From Sabellastarte sp. h YS-2021 (lineage: Eukaryota > Annelida > Polychaeta > Sabellida > Sabellidae), in the NCBI GenBank assembly GCA_964017235.1, contig OZ024936.1, forward strand, positions 47,853,028 through 47,917,027: 64,000 nt of DNA, given 5' to 3'. Below are positions 1-12,880 of the stretch, piece after piece (position 1 is the first letter of the stretch; each line of letters opens with the position of its first letter). A program made the translations under genes and the position numbers. Below the pieces are notes generated by a model. It did not search any database. It was not told where the DNA came from and was given only the letters and a program-made list of their open reading frames with translations.

Positions 1-800
1 TGGTAATGTTGGGGAGGCAAATTGTCTTTGTGAGAAGAGTTGTGGGGCAGCAGGACAAGTGTTTCAATGTATTTGCTATATGTATAACACATACAGTCAT
101 TTGTTCCTATCCAGTAATAAACAGGTTCATTTCTCTTAGAATGAGAAGCAAGATGGAAGAATGTGTGTATATCTCTATTCGAGGCAGACTCAGTAGCTCA
201 ATGAAACCATTTTAATGTTACATTTTCAAGAGCGAGCTCTATTAAGTCTCGCATTTCTAGAGATCACTTTTTTCATTTTTTTTCTCTCCATTTCATTTCT
301 TTTTTGTCTCGTGTAGTGTTTCATGTATTTTGGCGCAGCATGATGAGTATCTGTTCACTAAAGTTGAGCAGCAATGTCCTGTGTTAGTACTGGGATGCGT
401 GACCACTTTGGTGCACTACTCATGTCTCTGATTGCTTTGCGGCTCATGATAGTAGATCGAAACCCCTTTTGGCCTTTTTTAACAGAGCTAACTTTTCCAA
501 CACCAGTGAACATGTAAGATAAACTGATTAAATGCAATGCTTTAATTAAAGTGGAATCAGCCCACATGCTCCATTAAGTGCACACTTCCTTGATGGCTAT
601 AAAGTGTCAAGCTCAGTGTGGTTCTGTACTTGAGATATTACTTCGCCCTTTTGCATTCTGGCATTCAACAGTCCAAGTAAAGATTGCTAGCTGTGAAAAA
701 TAACTACTTTTTAGCACACTGCTTTAATTTACCTTTTATACAAGTTAGGGGTAAACTTGTTATGCAAAATTAGATGAAATAAACATGCACAAACTCGATA
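1..800. other. No gene recognised
   Basis: AT-rich sequence with short chance open frames only. A 69-codon minus-strand frame (358-567) has no family motif that I recognise. No RNA gene or repeat structure stands out. Confidence 0.5.
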
Positions 801-804
801 AATA

Positions 805-1620
805 GTGCACAGGAGACCATTTTATGCTGTGGCCAGATGCAAGGTGTATCCACCGGAAAATGACAACTTACATGGTTCTGAACACCATTTTTCAAGAGGT
901 GGCCGAAATTGGAAAAATTCTAAATTGTTCACTGGAATTAAAGGAGTATTCCTTATTATCCAGTGGGGCCAATGTTTGCCCAAAATCGCTCTATGTGTTA
1001 CAGATTTTGAGATAAATGACATTTTATTTCTGCAAAATTCAAGATGGCACCGAAATTCTGCAAAGTCTCAATTTTCAGAGGTCCTAGAGCACTAGTCCTT
1101 AGTACCTAGGGTCCAATATTTGCCTAAAATTGCTCTATCTCTTAGGGTTTTCGAGATAAACGACATTTCCGTCAAAATTCAAGATGGCAGCTGAAATTCA
1201 GAAAAGTCTGAAATGTTCAGAGGTCCTAGGAGAGGCCAAAATTTCTGTATCTCTTATGGTTTTCCAGAAAACAACATTTCGATTTCTGCAAAAAAGAATT
1301 CTAGATGGCGGCCAAAATTCGGAAAAGTATAGTTAGGAGGAGCCAAAAGTGAAATCTGGACACATCAGAAGATTCCTAGCCCATGGTTTTTATAGGCTGA
1401 TTTCACATTGCAAAACTCTAGGACCAAGAATAAGTGAGTTATAAGCACTTTTAACTTTGGCTATCCTCGTTTGACCTTGAAGGAGGGGTACAGAAGTTCA
1501 AGTCTGGCCACATGAGAAGATTCCCAGCCCATGGGTTCCTGTAGGTTTGCTTCACATGATAACATTAAAGGAGATATAGGCACTTTTAAAGTCCACAACG
1601 TGGAGTATTGTGGCACTCTG
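805..1620. repeat. Dispersed repeat block (AAGATGGC type and GACCTTGAAGGAGGGG type)
   Basis: The motif 'AAATTCAAGATGGC' recurs at about 1,036, 1,176 and 1,300 in diverged tandem copies. It is followed by units containing 'TTTGACCTTGAAGGAGGGG' and 'CACATSAGAAGATTCCCAGCC'. The same phrases return at 3,930-4,130, 12,290-12,870 and 24,880-25,050. The segment near 823 ('GTGGCCAGATGCAAGGTG') matches 12,222 just outside a DIRS copy. Non-coding interspersed repeat of unknown class. Confidence 0.7.
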
Positions 1621-3900
1621 TGGATGACTTTGAATGAAGAACTTCAAGGTCAAATGTCTGCATGCTTGTAGAGGACATATATATTATACACATCACCTAT
1701 GAAGATATTCAAACTTCTAGTTACAAGAACAAACCAGTAGACAAAGGTAAATGATTTTCAAAGAAATGCCCAGGGCGACCATCTGGGGAAGCTGCCAATG
1801 AAGATATCCTGCAAAGTTGGGGAAAGTAGGTATTTTAGCCAAAGTTCTTGATTTGATTATAATTAGTAATCACTAATTTTCAACCTCTAACTGTCAACAT
1901 GGATCCAAAAGTAATCATTCTACAACTTAACATTCAGTTTAAACTTTATTCATAAAAGAATGCCTCAGGTAAGATAGGTGTAAGGTTAATGTTTTAAATA
2001 ATATACTTCATGATTCCAAATTGGTATTAATGATTAAAAAAGCAAACACTAAGTTCCTATAATTTTGCTTATAGTTGTCTTTGGAAAATTAAGCAAGGCA
2101 TAAAACACAACCACTTATACTAGTGAAAACAAGAAAACAAAGCTTAAGAATTTTGTTAAAATTTCAACCACAAATGTGGTTAAGTCTAACACAGTATATA
2201 TGTTTCTAAATATTAATCTTCTTGGGACTAAAGTCTTGACATTTTATCTCCTGAAATTAAGCTAAAAGGGTTAAAAGTTCTAGCCTAATGTCAGACTTTC
2301 ACATTTTGAACTTATCACATCTTGGAGAATCCCTGAAAGTTCCCACCTGGAAAGATTCCCGATCCTAAAGTTGAAGTAATTCCCACATTAAAAAGGTAAA
2401 CATTTTTTTCATTAATTTGGATATGGTAGACTTTCTTCAAGTCCTTTTGTCTTAGGTATTATATGAGGACTGTATGACTTTTTTACCAGAATGTGGGGCT
2501 GTATTTCAGCATAGAGAAGGATTTTTCCCTCTTCAAGTGGATGCATAATGATTTCATATTTGTCAGATTGGGTGGGATGAGAAATACAAAGACTTGGAGC
2601 AAGTCTATGGCTATGATCTTGTGATGTTAAACTATGATGTATTATGTAAACAACTTTGATGCCTTAGTATTCTTCTTGATTTTAGAGTTAATGTCAGTTC
2701 TTCTTTATGTTAGCCACAGCAGCATTCCAGATAATTATATTCTCTAATGTATTTGTGGACATTTTCATTTGAAGTCAATTACAGAAACCCTTGATATATA
2801 TATCAAACAGTAAATAGCCCTGTATATCAGGACATCTAATTCAAGAGTTACCATGTTGTGTTTGATGTGATTGTGGAAATTTCATGTGAAGTCAATTACA
2901 AAAACCCAGACTCAATATGAAACAACAATCCTCTGGTCAGTTATAGGCTGGTCAGTTCAGTTAGTTCTATAATAGCACTAATTCTTGTTCAGTCTTGAGT
3001 ACTCCTTTATAAGACATCAAGTACAATTCACAGCAGTTCTGTGTAAGGGTGGTAAATAGCAATTGTTCTCATGACCCTGCTACTTCTTTATTTGTAAAAT
3101 GTTAACTTTCAAAAGTACATAAAAATATTTGATTTTGTATATGGCTATCTGGACGCCATACATTTTATTTTAAAAGTTGGAAGGCTTACACAGAAATAAA
3201 AAAAATATTAATGAAAATAAAATGTTCTTTTTTTAAAACAGTTGGGAAATTTTCCATCCCCAAAACTTTGCATATGGGATCCTTTCTGGGTGGGAACGTT
3301 TCTGGGTAGGAACTTTTCCGTACACCCATCTTGGATGACAGCAGTACTGTGCATTTGCAAAAGGAAATTTATGCAAGTTAAATTTTATAGCTGACAAGCT
3401 ACATTAAACACTGATAGGGTAAGGTGGAAAGGGGAGGGCAGACATATTTACCCAAATGTGCAGAAATACCGATATTGTGGCAGAAATTTAACTTTGATTA
3501 CTTACGAAGATGATTGTGAACACAAAATCAGGGGAGTTTTATTGGCTTAGAAATATATTTCAAAAAGACAAAAAGGAACTTGTGAAAGTGTAGTGTTTCT
3601 CCCAGAAAATATTTCCAAAAACGGAGGAAAGATTGAAGAATGTCTTACATAAATACTATGTAAGTAGGCTCTCATTAGTCAACTGTGCAAAATGTATATT
3701 GTACACACACTGCATTAGTCACCCATTAGTCAGTCAATGTTAACAGCTCAAAGCCATAATTTAGGAAGACAAACTTTGTGGTTCTAATTCTAATAGTATT
3801 TTATAGCGCTTAATCGTCATCTAAAGACAGACAATAGGCGCACCAAACAGAAAAAGCAGCCAACTTAATAAGTCAAAATAAAGAATTTCAGTTGTGAGAA
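1621..3900. other. AT-rich region without a recognised gene
   Basis: No convincing open frame. A sentence 'GTGGACATTTTCATTTGAAGTCAATTACAGAAACCC' style segment at about 2,755 is repeated, diverged, at about 2,870, so there is at least one short local duplication. Otherwise I see nothing here. Confidence 0.5.
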
Positions 3901-3919
3901 TTTTGTCAGCAAGTGATAA

Positions 3920-4212
3920 CCTGGACCGATAATAAGGCAGATATAGGCACTCATAAGTTTAGCCACCCCTGTTTGACCTTGAAAAAATGCCCCAAGGTCA
4001 AATCTGAACACATCAAACGATTCCCTCCCCATGATTTCCTACAGGTTGCTTTCACATCCCAAACCTCTAGGACCAATAATGAGTGAGATATGGGCACATT
4101 TAAGTATGACCACAACCATTTGACCTAGAAACGTGAACAGGCTCTGTGTCAGCTGTGTGTTTTGAGTTTTAGAGTAGTCGTGAAAGAAGAAAATGACACA
4201 AAAATTGTGCCC
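3920..4212. repeat. Dispersed repeat, GACCTTGAA family
   Basis: Same family as 1,440-1,620 and 12,290-12,600: 'GGTCAAATCTGAACACATCA' followed by 'CCCATGATTTCCTACAGG' and 'CCTCTAGGACCAATAATRAG'. It abuts the truncated end of DIRS copy A. Confidence 0.7.
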
Positions 4213-4214
4213 TG

Positions 4215-7080
4215 CAATGGCCATCAATGGTTGAAAGACGCCTGTTTAGGTCTTGGTACAGGTACATGAAAAACTGAGACTAGGGCCCACTTTGATTGGT
4301 AGATGGTATTTTTTGATGACCTTTGAGTGGCAGCAATTCTCACTGCACTTCCACAGCAATTCTCACTGCACTTCCACAGAGAAGCCTTGTTCTTGGAGCT
4401 GTGGACTTCTAGACTCAGACGTGGAGGTTCAGATGTTGTGGATTGTTGTGGAACACTTGGTTGTGGAACTTTGAGAAGTGTTGTTGACACTGGTAACCGG
4501 AGTGGGATCTCTGTTGCAAGTTGCACTAGGTCCCAAAACCAGGGCATCCCTGACCAGCCTGGGGCTATTAGAATGATGAGGCAATAGCATTGCCTAATTG
4601 TATGGATCACCCTGTGAAGGAGAGCCGTGGGAGGGTAAGCATACACAGTGAGACCCAACCAATTTATGTTCAGGGCATCTATGTCCCAAGCGTGTTGGTC
4701 TGGAAATATGTACAATGAAACTTTGTGGTTGAGACGAGTGGCAAATAGATTTACATGAGGAGTGAACCACTTTTGACTGATCTGTTTTAAACACCTGTGG
4801 ATGCAGTAACCATTATGTTGATTGGACTTGGTTCGACCTGGACAGTAGGTCAGCCATCACTTTCAGGCAAGCTGAAATGTGCCTGACCCCATAGGGTTAT
4901 CTGGTAATGATGGCACCAGGTTATGATTTTCCACAGGAGAGCACACATCTCCACTGAGTGGGTTCCTCCATGTTTGTTTCTGTAGGCCACTACTGTTGAG
5001 TTGTCTGTAGCAACCAACACTGTTTAATTCAACAGTGGTCGTTTCCAGTGCTAGAGATAATGCCTTTAACTCCAGAGCATTTATGGGTAGCTCTTTTCCC
5101 TGTCTGACCAAAGACCTTTTGTAGAGACCTTCTCTAAGTGAGAGATCCAACCTTTGTTTCAGGTGTCTGTAAAGATTTGGATATTGTGGTCTTTGGGGTG
5201 AAGGTCTGCGCCCTTCATCACATTGACAGGGTTTGCCACCACTCTAGGTGAGGTGAAATGGTCTATGACCAAGGAAGGAGGATGCCCAACAACTGAGGAT
5301 ATCTCCAGTGCTCCTTGAGATGCCACTGAAAAGGTCTCGAGTGAAGGTGTCCCTCCATAACCATCTTCTCTAGTCAGGCGAGCAACCCAATTAGCAGCAC
5401 CAAACATCTTGTAGTCAAAATATGTGTTGACTTTAAGTGAAGAATCAAGTCCTGAATCTTGGTGGTATTCATAGCCCACAAACGAGTGAGTTTGAGCTCA
5501 GACTTCTCTTGACTGATGATCAACCCGAAGGACAGTGTTAGGTCTACCACCATCTGAGTATTCACTTGTACCTCCTCATGAGACGGGGCCCTGATAAGCT
5601 AATTGTCCAGGTATTGGTGAAGTCTGATTCTCGTTGTAAGGGCCATCAGCTACACTTCCTTTGAAATCAATGAAGAGACTTGTGGGTCCGTGGCTAGGCT
5701 GAAAGGGAGGGAGGTAGACTCGAACGCTTGAGAACCATGGATTTCCTTGAGGCTAGGTGGATGGGGATGTGAAGGTAGGCGTCTGACAGGTCTATAGATG
5801 ACATCCAATTCCCCTGAAATTAGAGAGGCCCTTGTGGATTCTGCTTAGGTCTATCACTGGCCTCCAGAGAGCTTACATTTTCCACCCTTTCTTTTACGTT
5901 CTTTTGATGGGTTTGTATCCTGACTGAACCAGGGGAACTCTGGCTTATTTTGATGTTTTTGATGAATGGCAGAATGTAACCACTGGTAATAATGTTTAAC
6001 ATGATGTTTGAGCATTTTTCTGTTTGCCAGACTCTTCTGAAAGAATGTATGTGACCTCCTACTGGTGGAATGATTGAGGCTAATGAGTCATTGGAAAGAA
6101 GGTTTCCATGCTCTCGCACCCTTGGGTGAGGTCGAAAATGACCTTTGGAGCCTCTGTCACTGGATTTCCCCCTTCCTGAGAAAAACGAATGGTTACTGCT
6201 TGGAGTGGATTGACCCCAATAGGGGCATTTCCTGTAGGAGCGTCTTTTGTTATTGTGGGTGGGACCCCGAAAAGGCTGGTTTTGATGGGGCCTAAAAGTG
6301 TTTTAGGGGTGCCTTTTTAAAGAGAAGCTCTTCACCTGCCTTAACCAATTGTGAATGGGACAAACGGAAGGGACACAATGGGGAGCTCCTAAGTTCTTAA
6401 TGTCTGGTATCTCCCAAGTGAGGTTGGAAAGACTAAGGCTCTCTGTTGAATAAAGATCCTCCTATTCAGATATGTAGGTAGTCACATGTCTTTTCATAAC
6501 CGTTTCTGGCTGCTTTTTTTGGATTGGCACCCTCTGAATGTGAGTTAACCTGTTTGGCAGTAGCCTTGATACTGTCTTTACAGTTTACCGTGACCAGGTT
6601 ACATTTAGAAATGACCTGGGTAAAGGCAGCCGAAAGCCTGATGCTCAAACTCTTTGACTACCTGTAGGGGTGGGGCCTTAACCTTGGGAGCTCCAGAGGG
6701 CTCAGATTTTGCAAAATCTGTGTTCAATTCTTGTAATTTGTCTGACCAAATTTATACCACTTGGCAGTGGAAGTGGGGGTGGGGGTGGGGTGGGGGTGGG
6801 TGGGTTATGAATTTACCCTCAGGTAGATTTGCAGCCTGGAAGTCCTGTTCAAACTTCCTTGAGGATAGGGCTAAGTGGGAGCATAGTTGAGGGTCTTTTG
6901 GCCCCAGCTCCTGAGGGCGTTAGACACATCTACTTTCCTGTAGAACCCGGTGTCTGGGTGAAATTTGATTTATTGACTTATATGTCTCAGAAGATTCCCC
7001 CCCCGGGTCAGAGGACTTTTTTGTCCAAGTTTTATCTTGGACCTTGATTTTGAACTGGAAACGTCATCTTGTTTTTCAGA
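4215..7080 (-). pseudogene. DIRS-like retrotransposon, copy A (degenerate gag, RT, RNase H and the first codons of the recombinase)
   Basis: Read on the minus strand, weak gag-like sequence (about 7,050-6,300) is followed by a reverse transcriptase start (5,820-6,119: a VGGHIHSFRRVWQT block then IITSGYILPF), the RT active-site block near 5,600, an RNase H remnant (4,863-5,150, ELKALSLALE) and the DIRS RNase H C-terminal block (4,224-4,715, HAWDIDALNINW, IAPGWSGMPWFWDLV). Many frameshifts and stops break the frames. At the catalytic box the second Asp of YLDD reads Asn and the following Trp codon is TAG (5,599-5,601). The recombinase frame begins near 4,290 but has an internal deletion and ends at the repeat at 4,212. 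A dead copy; family assignment is firm, the gag part is not. Confidence 0.8.
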
Positions 7081-7139
7081 ATGAGGTTAATTTCAGTCCC
7101 AAAGAAGCTTACCTCCCAGTGAAGATATCCTGCAAATAT

Positions 7140-9640
7140 GGTGAACCTAGCTTCCTCTGAGAGTGTTTACACCGAAAATCTCTCTGGAAAATCCCGACTG
7201 GAAGGCCTTGGAAGCAGCAAAGGCCCTGACATCATGGGCTTTAACCTGATGTAAGGTGAGGGCCTCCTGATCAGAGAGCTCATAGCATAGGATCACAGTC
7301 TGTTTGATCCATGAGATGGCAGGTGAGACGTCTTTGTCAAAACCTTCCTCCTTGTTCTGCCTAATGTCTGAGGTCCTGTCCAAATAGTAGCCCAATGCTC
7401 TGACTGGGCATAGGGACCTGTCAGACTTGATGACCTATCCAGAGTTGGGGCCAGGGCTGGTATAACCACTGGGGCCACACTGTCTGGACCCTCTTTGGCA
7501 TGCTGGTTCTTGGAAAGAAAGCTTGATGATGGATAAAGGGACACCTTACACCAGTCTGACTGGTATCTGATGTTTTTGTTTTGCCAAGCATGTATCTCAC
7601 TTCTATGTCTGCCCGACCCTAGGGCCAAGAGGAAAACCGTCTTGAAGGTCAGATGCTTCAAAGAGGCCTCTTTAATTGGTTCAAATGGAGCCTGGTGCAA
7701 CACCGGGAGAGGTTCCAGGAGATCCCCCTCCGTCCTTTGGGTCGGTCTCTGTGGAAACTATCCAGGAGATCTTTGCTGACATCAGAGTTGGGACAAATAC
7801 AGAGAAGAGGTTGCAAATACAAATACATTTATTTTTACAACAGCAAATACAAATACAGCTGTGATTTCAAATTGCAAATACAAATACACACAGGTCAAAT
7901 ACAAATACACTTGTTGAAAAAGAAGTTTAATTGTCCTTGAGTCCTGGATCCCAGGATGATGTCTCTGCAATAAGAAAATGTATGATCAGAAAATGGCAAA
8001 TAATGAAAAGTAACATTTAAAACAGGGTTGCTGTTGAAAGCCAGAGGATCCTAAAAATTCCCTCATAAAAGCACCACTATTTAAAACCCCACCATTTTTG
8101 GCATACCCATTAAAAATGCCATCCTATATATAATCCCTTTTATATACTATATATAATGTTTTTAAGAACTCATTCAGTGTTACTTCATAACTGTCAATAT
8201 TTCAAAATATATTGTGACATTATTTCCATTTTAAGTTTGGGCATTTAGAATTCAATATGACTTTAAGGGACAATTGTAAGCAATAGAGATGCCACTACAA
8301 TCTTACTTAGAATAGAGTAAACAGAGATTGGATTAAGAATGTGTAGTGCCTTAAAGTTGAAAATTCTCTGGCATGACATGTTTTTGGAGTGGTGTCTTTT
8401 CCTTTAGAAAACATTAAACTGTATAATAATGAACCCCAACCCAAACTCAACACTATTGTGTAAATTAATCCCCTAATATGACACCAACAGACAGTGGGGG
8501 CAGGGCATGGTTTATTATTATTCTTGTACCCATTTTCTTGACTTGACTATTGATGTAAACAATCCCTCAACCAGCACTGTCATTGTCTTTAAATACAATA
8601 GGGCATGCCTTTACTAATTAGGCCCAATGGTTGTGTCACTCATTTATTCAAGTGTGTTTTTATCATAAATGTAAGTCTTTAAATAAAAGAAAATCAGGCT
8701 CTAGAATTATTAAAAATGTTCTAAAGTTACTACATTCTCAATATTACCACAATAGAAGTCCCCATTAAATCTGTCCTTATGTATGAAATATCAAATTGTC
8801 CCTTTACATGCAAAGAAAGTAAAATACCATCTATGATATAGTTTATTGAACTGATTAAATTCCCTTCAATTTTAATATATCAGATAAGTATAAATTTACC
8901 TTCATGTGCACCAAAAGGTCTGTGAAACATACAAGGGCTGACAGATTTTTAAAAATATAACCAGAATCACTAAATAAACCCTTTAGAGAAAAATTAATAG
9001 ACAGTTGTAAACCCTTATTTCCTCCAAAAATTAGAAATTGTCCCTAAAGTGCAATAAAAACTCCCAAAATTTATTTATAAATAGAATCCTGTAGCTTCAA
9101 TTCAGTTTTATTGGAATCCAATTCTATTTTATTGAGACAGAATAAGTACCAACTACCTTTGACAAATTTAAGGTATGAAAAAAAGAACATTTTTAGCACT
9201 GACCGGTATTTGATCAAATACAACCAAATACAGTGATCAAATACAAATACAAATATGTATATTTTTAAAACCTCAAATACAAATAAAAATACAGGATTAT
9301 TGGTGTATTTAAATACAAATACAAATACGTATTTGTTCCCAACCCTGGCTGACATTAATGGGCGAGTGTCCTAATTTATCCGCAATTGCTGACCTGTAAC
9401 CATCAATGGTACTGGGCTGTAACTTCCTGTCCTAGAACAGGTACATAAGGAAGTTAGCTACTTTATAGGGGGTGCCCTGAAGTCCACCTGATTAGTGAGG
9501 CACCACTTTGTAAAAAAGGTCCACTTTGCCTCATAGACTGATCTGGTTGATCCGTCTGAGGAGCCTCAATTAATGCTGCCACTGCTTCAGAGAAGCCCTT
9601 TTCCTTGATTGCTGAGGCTCTAAGAGTCACACATGTAGAT
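7140..9640 (-). pseudogene. DIRS-like tyrosine recombinase, copy B, split by a hAT insertion
   Basis: Recombinase of DIRS copy B, in two parts: N-terminal part 9,356-9,640 and catalytic part 7,140-7,774, separated by the hAT element 7,783-9,347. In the catalytic part I see the first catalytic Arg context (GSGRHRSEIHAW, 7,540-7,620) and the HxxR motif (VKAHDVRAFAASKAF, 7,200-7,250), matching the intact copy C at 16,096-17,811. The family integrates by tyrosine-mediated recombination rather than with a DDE integrase, and its elements carry inverted or split repeats instead of LTRs. A frameshift lies between the two catalytic blocks near 7,390, and the last catalytic Tyr region is not recognisable. 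Inactive. Confidence 0.82.
7783..9347. mobile_element. Non-autonomous hAT element (1,565 bp) with 8-bp target duplication
   Basis: The termini are CAGAGTTGGG-ACAAATA on the left and the complement of CAGGGTTGGGAACAAATA on the right. The 8-bp direct repeat GCTGACAT flanks it at 7,775-7,782 and 9,348-9,355. Removing the segment rejoins the DIRS recombinase sequence. Both ends carry runs of AAATAC units (7,796-7,915 and 9,230-9,330), the usual style of hAT subterminal repeats. No transposase frame is present, so it was mobilised in trans. The nesting dates it as younger than DIRS copy B. Confidence 0.92.
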
Positions 9641-11100
9641 TTAGGTTTGATTTTGAGTCTGATTGAATGGCTGTATGAGCAGGCTGGGCAGGCAGGGTAG
9701 ACTCAGTGGAATTTGGCTGGACATGGCCACTAGATCCCAGAACCAGGGCATGTTGGGCCATCCCGGGGCAATGAGAATGATTCTCCTGCATGAACAGTAT
9801 TGTAGTTTCTCCATCACTTTGGCTGCTGGTAGGAATGCATATGGGTCCAGATCCTCCCCGGGCAGGCTGAGTGCATCGACCGCCCAGACTTGGGGGTTCG
9901 GCACTGGTGACACAAACTGGACTAACTTGTTGTTGAACCTTGTTGCAAAAAGGTCTATTTGGGGTCAGTGCCACCTTCTGCATACTGCCTGGAAGACTTC
10001 TGGAAGGAGAGACCACTCTGTTTGAATTGTCTGGCCTAGCCTGGATAGCTTGTCTGCTGCCATGTTCAGCCGACCTGGGATGTGTCGGGCTCTAAGGGTA
10101 ACCCGTTTGCTAGTACACCAGGTTAATACTCTCCACAGAAGGGCACACGGAGGGCCCGATTTCATCCCCCCTTCATTGTTTATGTAAGCAACAACTGTGG
10201 TATTGTCTGTAGCTACCAGGACCATGTTGCTTCGACAGAGGTCTTGGAACTCTTTTAGGGCCAAGAAGACCGCCTTCAGTTCCAGATAGTTTATATGTAT
10301 CTTGCTTTCTGGAAGGGACCAGGTTCCCCTTGCAGTGTGATCATTTAAGTGAGCGCCCCAACTTTCTTTTGATGCGTCTTGCAGAGCACATTTTAGAGGG
10401 TGTAATGGTTGACCTTGGAGCACATTACTTTCCTCCAGCCACCATCTTAAGTGGGGGTGGAGCGACACGACCATTATCACCTTTTCTAGTGATTGTGGGA
10501 CCCCCCAGTTTTGTTTTAGGTGCCATTGTATGGGCCTAATATGGAGTCCGACTAGGTGGACCTGCTTTTCTGTTGCTGTAAATAGTCCTATGAGGGACAT
10601 CAGTTGTCGGACCGGACAGGTCAGTCCAGTTAATTTGATTTTGGTTCTTAGTGTCTGCCACCGGTCTAGGGTGGGCCTGACCTTGCCTTCTATCAGGTCG
10701 AACTGGTAACCTACAAAGTCAAAAATCTGCATGGGTTCTAGTTCTGATTTTTCCATATTTACTAGCCAACCTAGGTCCTGACACAGAGCTACTAGTGTTT
10801 GTGTGTGCTGGAGACAGATTTGGTGGGATCTGGCCCGGACCACTCAGTCGTCTAGGTACTGGTGGATTCTTATACCCTTCTGTATAGCCATTAATTTGAC
10901 CTCTTTGGCCACAACTGTGAACTCCAGTGGAGTTGGGGACAGGCCAAAAGATAGTGCTTTGAATTGATATGTTTTGCCCTGTACATGAAATGTCAGATAT
11001 TTTCTTGATTGGTTTTGTATGGGTATATGTTAGTAGGCATCCTTGAAATCTATGGACGTCAAGTGGCCGTTAAGTGGACGAGATGCTGGTGCTGGAGCGG
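9627..11100 (-). pseudogene. DIRS-like reverse transcriptase / RNase H, copy B
   Basis: The longest open part is 9,965-10,843 (292 codons). It holds the post-palm RT block (VNMEKSELEP, FVGYQFD) and a full RNase H domain: DASKESWGAHL, then HINYLELKAVFLALKEF, ATDNTTVVAYIN and ARHIPGRLNMAADKLSR, followed by the DIRS block TEWSLLPEVF. The C-terminal block (SPVPNPQVWAVDALS, IAPGWPNMPWFWDLV) continues at 9,641-9,913 in another frame. Upstream the RT start (HLTSIDFKDAY) lies near 11,030. The active-site box YLDD is intact at 10,846-10,857, but the next codon, Trp in this family, is TGA (10,843-10,845). In order and strand it sits between gag and recombinase as expected for DIRS. Confidence 0.87.
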
Positions 11101-12175
11101 CCGAACCTGAAGAACATCCAATTCTACTGTAACTAGAATTTAGCTCGACAAACTTGTTTCCCCAGGACACAGTGTCAGCTGTCTTGTATGTGCTTGGGTG
11201 TTGCCTGTACCACATTAACTGTGATTTACTGACTTTTACATACTGGTCCTTTTGTAAACCACCGGCTTCTAAAGCTCTTGACGGGTACCCTTCCACAAGA
11301 GTCACATTAAGTTTACCCATTTTCTGACACAACCATTCGTCACTGGGCTACTTGACACTAATCCTACCCAAAGGCTGCTGCTTAGGTGCCTGAAATGGGT
11401 TATCATCTGCAGAAGATGAGTTTTCCATGTCCAGTATGTGGGTCCACTCCATGAAGGATCTGATGCCACATAGTCTCCCGGTATGTCTGCTCTTCTGAAA
11501 GAGCTTGGTCGGTATCTGCAGTAGTGACGTCTTGCTCCAGATCAGACAGTTCCCCTTCCTCATCAAACACACTGGTGGGTCGGTTGACCAGGTCAATATC
11601 AAAATCTGAGTCCAGATCCATGCCAGTGTAATGGGTAGTTTAGACCTGACAGGTCTGGGAACTGAGATAAGGCAACAGGGGCCGTATTGCTGGCATCTTC
11701 AAAGTTTGAAAAGTCGGGTCTGACTTTTCCATAGACTTGGACAAAAATAACGCTTCCAGACGACTGAAACATTCAGACCATTTCTGATCCATTGCCTCAA
11801 GACTTGCATCAGTTGAAGTGCTATTCTTTACAGGCTGTGGTGATTTCATAGCTTTTGGATCAGCAGACACAACCCCTACCACAGAAACTAAACTGGGATC
11901 ACCCAAAGTTTCTGACACATTCTCCGCACTCATTACCAGCCATAGCAGACTTCTGCTCTCGTCTTTCCTTTTTCTTTTGATAAGATGGGGTTGAAATTTG
12001 CAACTTCTGCTCAGGCGTTAGAATGTCACAAAAAGAGCAGGGTTTCTTGTTCACACACTTGTTCTTTACATCTTGTGCAGTGCGCATGTTTATCAAGCCC
12101 AGCCATGACGTGGCCACAAACGCCTCTTCTCTGTCCAGGTGAAGACATATTAAGCTATGAACTATTAGAAACACT
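11030..12175 (-). pseudogene. DIRS-like gag region, copy B
   Basis: Overlapping broken frames (12,174-11,899, 11,933-11,640, 11,621-11,403, 11,332-11,100) form one degraded gag. The N-terminal part has paired cysteines (KNKCVNKKPCSFC) and a basic stretch. The middle is acidic (FDEEGELSDLEQD). The C-terminal part has the sentence GYPSRALEAGGLQKDQYVK just before the RT start. Gag would package the element RNA. At least three frame changes are needed, so it is non-functional. The assignment rests on position upstream of RT and on general gag character. Confidence 0.65.
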
Positions 12176-12199
12176 TTGTAGTAAAAAAAAGTTGGTTTA

Positions 12200-12880
12200 A
12201 TGAACTAGACCAAGGACGCATCTGTGGCCAGATGCAAGATGTATCCACTGGAAAAGACCAACTAACATGGTTTTGAAGATAAACATTTTTCAACAATAAG
12301 CAAGTTGTAAGCACATTTAAGTTCTCCTTGTTTGACCTTGAAGGAGAGGCCCAAGGTCAAATCTGACCACATCAGAAGATTCGCAGGCCATGATTTCCTA
12401 TAGATTGGTTTCACATTGCAAACCTCTAGGACCAATAATAAGAGAGTTATAAGCACTATAAATTTGGCTAGCCTCGTTTGACCTTGAAGGAGGGGTCAAA
12501 GGTCAAAACTGACCACATCAGAAGACTCGCAGCCCATGATTTCCCATAGGTAGGTTTCACATTGCAATTGTCTAGGACCAATAATAAGGGAGATATAAGC
12601 ACTTTTCATTACTGAAAAGAAATGCCTGTGGCGGCCATCTTGTTTTTCACAATGAGGCCAAAAATATTTTAAGTCAAGATTTTGTATTGATGAACATATC
12701 CTGCGAATTTGAGATCTCCACCTGTAATACCCTTTGGGCCAACAAAACTCCTTACTGAAAGTTGAGAAATGTCTGTGGCGGCCATCTTGTTTTTCAAAAT
12801 GAGGCCAAAAATATTCCCAGTCAAGAATTTATAGTTATGAATATATCCTGAACATTTGTGAAGTCTAACTATAACACCCT
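12200..12880. repeat. Dispersed repeat block (GACCTTGAAGG and ATGGCGGCCATCTTG families)
   Basis: Two diverged GACCTTGAAGGAGGGG units (12,330-12,600) are followed by two units containing 'GGCGGCCATCTTGTTTTTCA' (12,625-12,870). The same order is seen, less complete, at 25,070-25,300 and 17,810-18,460. Non-coding. Confidence 0.75.

Noticed and set aside
358..567. 69-codon minus-strand frame with KKGQKGFRSTIMSRKAIRDMSS
   Set aside because: Reads somewhat like coding sequence, but I recognise no family, and there is no start context or neighbouring exon.
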